Below, in pieces: positions 60,617 through 64,000 of a stretch of 64,000 bases of DNA. The notes beneath the pieces are model-generated. The model saw nothing but the letters and a program-made list of their open reading frames with translations, searched no databases and was not told the origin of the DNA. The position numbers and the translations under genes are program-made. The DNA lies in assembly GCF_003001695.1 (NCBI RefSeq), contig NZ_PVYX01000002.1, positions 1,116,001 to 1,180,000 on the forward strand, read 5' to 3'. The stretch is from Flagellimonas meridianipacifica. Its GTDB lineage: Bacteria; Bacteroidota; Bacteroidia; Flavobacteriales; Flavobacteriaceae. How positions within the stretch are numbered: position 1 is the stretch's first letter; every line of letters starts with the position of its first letter.

Positions 60617-62188
60617 CTATGTTGAATATTCAGGAGAATTTCCGCCTAAATGGGGGCAGTCATATAATTTCTGCATCCCATCAAATGGCACTTCGTTTTT
60701 TTTGTAGCCGTAAACGGCGGATAAATCGCTGCTAAGATAATCATCATCTACATTTACTTGTATATCGTTCATGGTAAATTGACAGGGATGTTCATATCCC
60801 GCGGCATGGGTGATTTCTAAAAACTCTTTTCTAAAGGTTTTAAAATACTGGGCCAGGCGATCAGATTTTAAGGGCACGTTAATCCCATTTTGGAGCCATT
60901 TACTTTGTGTGGCCACTCCTGCGGGACAACGATTGGTATGACATACTTGTGCTTGAATGCACCCAATGCTCATCATGGCTTCACGAGCGACATTTATACA
61001 GTCTACCCCCATAGCAAAGGCCATGGCAGCCTTTGCAGGAAAACCTAATTTTCCACTTCCAATAAAAACAATTTTTTCAGAGAGTCCTTCGTCTTGAAAG
61101 ATTCTATAAATGCAGGAAAAGCCATAGACCCAAGGCAAGGAAACATGGTCGGCAAAACTTGGAGGAGCCGCTCCTGTTCCACCTTCGCCACCATCCACGG
61201 TTATAAAATCAGGACCTTTTCCTGTTTTTTTCATCAAACTTGCAAGCTCCTGCCATTGGTCCAATTTTCCGATGGCTCCCTTTATACCAACAGGCAATCC
61301 CGTTTCATCTGCAATCTGTTCAATAAGGTCGACAAGCTCTGGAATGGATTTGAAGGCCTTGTGGGTGGAAGGGGAGAGGACGTCCTTTCCAACTTCCACT
61401 CCTCGAATTTCGGCGATTTCTGGAGTAATCTTTGCCCCGGGAAGTACCCCTCCTTTTCCTGGCTTGGCACCTTGGGACAACTTTATCTCAATTGCTTTGA
61501 CACATGGATTTTCGTCAACTAGAATCTTCAATTTTTCAATGGATAGGTTGCCTTCACTGTTTCGAACCCCAAAATATCCAGTTCCAAAGTGAAAGATTAC
61601 ATCGGCGCCTTGTTTGTGATATGGGGAAAGTCCACCTTCACCCGTGTTGTGAAAAGCATGCGATTTAGCGGCCCCTTGGTTCATAGATTGTACCGCTCTA
61701 GCGGATAAAGAGCCAAAACTCATTGCAGAAATATTGATTACGGAAGCGGGGCGATACGGTTTCTTCCGCTTATGATGAGCACCCATCACTTTTGCACAGG
61801 GTAAAAAGTAGGGGTTTTCCGTGTTGGGATGTTTTTCTGGGATTTGATAGCCTATCATCGCATTTTTTACGAACATGTGTTGATGCGCATAGATATCACG
61901 GTCAGTCCCAAAACCCTCATAGTTGTTTTCTTTCTTGGCGGAAGCGTATATCCAACCACGCTCGATACGATTGAAAGGAAGCTCTTCCCGATTGTTAGCT
62001 ACAAAATACTGGCGCATTTCGGGGCCAATACTCTCCAACCAATATCGCAAGTGACCAACGATAGGAAAATTATGCTTTATGGTATGGGACTTCTGAAAAA
62101 AGATATCCCAGATGGCCACAAGGAGCAAAAAGAAAAGTACCCAACCCCACCAAGGGATACTTATTAGAAAATCCATAAAGGAGTCCAT
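60617..62188 (-). CDS. FMN-binding glutamate-synthase-family oxidoreductase
   Basis: A 523-residue GltB-like TIM-barrel flavoenzyme, attached by an N-terminal hydrophobic helix (SIPWWGWVLFFLLLVAIWD). The core has ISAMSFGSLSARAVQSMNQGA, TGEGGLSPYHKQGADVIF, KLSQGAKPGKGGVLPGAKIT and FITVDGGEGGTGAAPPSFAD, the FMN and substrate channel of glutamate synthase. The iron-sulfur ligands are in SIGCIQAQVCHTNRCPAGVATQ, with Cys-x5-Cys-x4-Cys. There is no glutaminase domain, so it is a single-domain homologue, of unknown reaction, as in archaeal and many bacterial GltB-like proteins. It reads from ATG 62188, 2 bp after the M20 gene's stop. Confidence 0.9.
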   Translation of the reverse strand: MDSFMDFLISIPWWGWVLFFLLLVAIWDIFFQKSHTIKHNFPIVGHLRYWLESIGPEMRQYFVANNREELPFNRIERGWIYASAKKENNYEGFGTDRDIYAHQHMFVKNAMIGYQIPEKHPNTENPYFLPCAKVMGAHHKRKKPYRPASVINISAMSFGSLSARAVQSMNQGAAKSHAFHNTGEGGLSPYHKQGADVIFHFGTGYFGVRNSEGNLSIEKLKILVDENPCVKAIEIKLSQGAKPGKGGVLPGAKITPEIAEIRGVEVGKDVLSPSTHKAFKSIPELVDLIEQIADETGLPVGIKGAIGKLDQWQELASLMKKTGKGPDFITVDGGEGGTGAAPPSFADHVSLPWVYGFSCIYRIFQDEGLSEKIVFIGSGKLGFPAKAAMAFAMGVDCINVAREAMMSIGCIQAQVCHTNRCPAGVATQSKWLQNGINVPLKSDRLAQYFKTFRKEFLEITHAAGYEHPCQFTMNDIQVNVDDDYLSSDLSAVYGYKKNEVPFDGMQKLYDCPHLGGNSPEYST

Positions 62189-62190
62189 AG

Positions 62191-63465
62191 TTACATATTC
62201 AAATAATCCAACGCCAATTCTGTCATAGCTTTTACGCCAAGCTGCATACCGGCATCATCGATTAGAAAATCAGGAGTATGATGGGGATAGGATTCTGTAT
62301 TGCCAGGGGTCATGCCTCCAAGGAAAAAGAAAAATCCTGGAACATCCCTTTGGAAATAAGAAAAATCCTCTGCTCCCGTGATAGCTTTTTGTGCAATAAC
62401 ATTTCCATCACCTGCTACGCGTTGGAGGGTGGGTAACATCTGCTGCGCCAATTCTGGTATATTAAAGGTTATGTCCGTAGCATCTTTTATTTCGCAGGTA
62501 GCTTCGCCACCATACGCTTTGGCAATATCGGCCACCATTTCTTTCATTCGCTTGTTGATATGATCTTTCATGTCATAGTCCAATGTTCTAATAGTACCAA
62601 GCATTTCGGCAGATTCGGGGATGATGTTAAATCGCACCCCACTTTTGATTTTACCCACAGTAATGACTGCAGCTTCATTGGTCAGATTGGCCTCTCTACT
62701 GATTATGGTCTGTAGCCCGTCAATAATCTTAGCACTAATCAAGATAGGGTCCACACCACTCCAAGGTTGAGAGCCATGACTTTGTTTTCCCTTTACCTTT
62801 ATTGTAAAACTTTGGGCAGCAGCCAAGGCACCGCCTATTTTATAGCGAATGGTCCCAACCGGGGTTTGTGAATTGATATGTAGTCCAAAAATGGCATCTA
62901 CATCTGGGTTCTTTAAAACCCCTTCTTTCACCATAAGCAAAGCCCCACCTTCTTCGCCCGGAGGCGCTCCTTCTTCCGCTGGTTGAAAAACAAACTTGAC
63001 CGTGCCATTTATTTTGTCTTTGTTTTTCGACAGAACTTCTGCCACACCCATCAGAATAGCAGTATGGGTATCGTGACCACAGGCATGCATCACACCGACC
63101 TTTTCACCCAAAAACTCTGTAGTTACAGTAGATTTAAAGGGGAGGTCATTCCTTTCGGTGACAGGCAGTGCATCAATATCCGCGCGTAGCGCTACTACCT
63201 TACCAGGATTATCACCTTTCAAAACACCTACCACACCTGTATGGGCTACTCCCGTGGTGACTTCAATTCCCAATGATTTTAGATGATTGGCAATTTTTTC
63301 TGCGGTTTTGAATTCACGATTGCTTAATTCTGGGTTTTGGTGGATGTCATGTCGCCATTCAATTACTTTGTTTTCGATAGCCGCATAATCCTTTTCCAAA
63401 TTTGGTCCTTGAGCCCATATAGCAAGGCAAGAACAGAAACATGCTAGGGTTAAAATCTTCTTCAT
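62191..63465 (-). CDS. M20-family amidohydrolase/metallopeptidase, secreted
   Basis: A 424-residue di-zinc hydrolase of the M20D group (amidohydrolase/IAA-amino-acid hydrolase). The signal peptide is ILTLACFCSCLAIWAQG. Metal and base residues are in MHACGHDTHTAILMG, FVFQPAEEGAPPGEEGG and HHTPDFLID, and the dimer domain is LHINSQTPVGTIRYKIGG. Such enzymes cleave N-acyl amino acids or dipeptides. It starts 4 bp after the DsrE-like gene's stop and ends 2 bp before the GltB-like gene, so these genes are surely one operon. Confidence 0.94.
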   Translation of the reverse strand: MKKILTLACFCSCLAIWAQGPNLEKDYAAIENKVIEWRHDIHQNPELSNREFKTAEKIANHLKSLGIEVTTGVAHTGVVGVLKGDNPGKVVALRADIDALPVTERNDLPFKSTVTTEFLGEKVGVMHACGHDTHTAILMGVAEVLSKNKDKINGTVKFVFQPAEEGAPPGEEGGALLMVKEGVLKNPDVDAIFGLHINSQTPVGTIRYKIGGALAAAQSFTIKVKGKQSHGSQPWSGVDPILISAKIIDGLQTIISREANLTNEAAVITVGKIKSGVRFNIIPESAEMLGTIRTLDYDMKDHINKRMKEMVADIAKAYGGEATCEIKDATDITFNIPELAQQMLPTLQRVAGDGNVIAQKAITGAEDFSYFQRDVPGFFFFLGGMTPGNTESYPHHTPDFLIDDAGMQLGVKAMTELALDYLNM

Positions 63466-63469
63466 TGTA

Positions 63470-64000
63470 TTAAAATTTAATGAGTTGATAGCCTTTGTTT
63501 TGTAGTTGAATCAATGCTGTCATGGCCGAAAGGGAGATTTGGACTCCTGAAATTAGGTCTTCTTTGGGATAATCCCTGGATTTTGAGGATTGACCACATA
63601 AAATAATCTCCACCCCCGAATCCATAAGTTGATTAATCATATCATGATTAGGATTTGGGGAGCCAAAACGAGCTTGGTATGCTTGGTTCGTAATCACATC
63701 TTTAGCTGCTTTGCCATGAATAACCAATGCCACTTTTAGTTGTGATTCTGGCACACCGCTTTGAGCGTGCATATTTAAAAAACGGGCAGCAGTTTCAATG
63801 CTTCTGTTCAGTGCTGTAGGCGATTTTGGACTGTTCATCACATCAAAAACCACTTTGTATTCCATGGTTGTGTCCGTTGCAAAGTCAGGATTCTCAATTT
63901 TCCACACTTTCCCATATTCCTTCAATACGGGACCTGCTTTTTTTTCTTGGGCCGATATCAGCATTGGTAGAATTAAAATTGAAGGAAGGAAAAAGTCGGA
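63470..64000 (-). CDS. DsrE-family protein, N-terminus cut by window edge
   Basis: At least 176 residues of an exported small protein. An ATG lies at 63964, but the frame stays open to the window end and reads SDFFLPSILILPMLISAQ upstream of EKKAGPVLKEYGK, which is the hydrophobic core and cleavage site of a signal peptide. The true start is therefore probably beyond 64000. The body follows the DsrE/DsrF-like alpha/beta fold: VFDVMNSPKSPTALNRSIET, LKVALVIHGKAAKDVI and VEIILCGQSSKSRDY, with one Cys in the ILCGQS turn. DsrE proteins act in sulfur transfer, but periplasmic members of Bacteroidota are uncharacterised. It is upstream of the M20 gene by 4 bp. Confidence 0.82.
   Translation of the reverse strand, partial: SDFFLPSILILPMLISAQEKKAGPVLKEYGKVWKIENPDFATDTTMEYKVVFDVMNSPKSPTALNRSIETAARFLNMHAQSGVPESQLKVALVIHGKAAKDVITNQAYQARFGSPNPNHDMINQLMDSGVEIILCGQSSKSRDYPKEDLISGVQISLSAMTALIQLQNKGYQLIKF

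Noticed and set aside
1-64000. tRNA, rRNA, CRISPR, prophage, integrase or insertion sequence
   Set aside because: I saw no cloverleaf-like tRNA, regular repeat-spacer array, transposase, integrase or phage structural protein in either strand. Short or divergent cases could be missed without tools.

Overview
The window is a chromosomal segment of a Bacteroidota bacterium, most likely a marine Flavobacteriaceae (Allomuricauda/Maribacter-like). The reasons are the AT-rich coding style with few Shine-Dalgarno sequences, TAnnTTTG-type -7 promoter elements, an STN/TonB-dependent receptor with a DUF4249 lipoprotein, a DUF2911 protein, a YifB-type ComM, and the grouping of FtsK with LolA-like and LptF/G-like proteins. 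The genus is inference. I see no rRNA, tRNA, CRISPR array, prophage or intact insertion sequence. The segment is almost wholly protein coding, with about 52 credible genes, two of them cut by the window edges.

Layout. 1-10.9 kb: an envelope operon on the minus strand (ftsK, lolA-like, an LptF/G-like permease cut by the left edge), dgkA/tpx, an NhaC-type antiporter, a small membrane protein, lpdA, a small hypothetical gene, a DUF3179 protein and a membrane acyltransferase-like protein. 11-18.6 kb, plus strand: FMN reductase, pabB, tilS, a DsbD-like reductase and a penicillin-acylase-family hydrolase. 18.9-25.6 kb: a tightly packed four-gene outer-membrane operon (unknown secreted protein, STN TonB-dependent receptor, DUF4249 lipoprotein, MG2-like secreted protein). 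25.8-29.5 kb: comM, a class-C beta-lactamase-like serine hydrolase, a decayed second copy of the comM 3' end, and a small zinc-finger/nuclease-like gene. 29.7-33.9 kb: a 5-oxoproline catabolism operon (NRAMP-related transporter, pxpA, pxpB, pxpC) with a convergent nitroreductase.

34-48.3 kb holds branched-chain amino acid synthesis in two convergent operons. One is ilvD-ilvB-methyltransferase-ilvN-ilvC followed by gapN on the plus strand. The other is leuC-leuD-leuA-leuB on the minus strand. A PH-like/secreted fusion protein lies between them. Together they make valine, isoleucine and leucine from pyruvate and 2-oxobutyrate except for threonine deaminase and the final transaminase, which are not in this window. 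48.7-64 kb: a DUF2911 protein, a beta-propeller-like/lipoprotein pair, recG, an M1 aminopeptidase with a patatin lipase, a phytanoyl-CoA-dioxygenase-like protein divergent from an AraC regulator, two envelope proteins of unknown role, a GltB-like oxidoreductase, an M20 amidohydrolase and a DsrE-like protein cut by the right edge.

Points most worth a second look: the pseudogenised comM tail beyond the serine hydrolase, a scar typical of integration at a gene 3' end; the NRAMP-family transporter that lacks the canonical metal-binding residues and heads the oxoprolinase operon; the methyltransferase translationally embedded between ilvB and ilvN; the four-gene receptor operon with its frameshift-like leader; and the PH-like protein with an internal signal sequence. 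I did not find a clear defence system, biosynthetic island or obviously new mobile element. All family calls were made by eye, without database searches.
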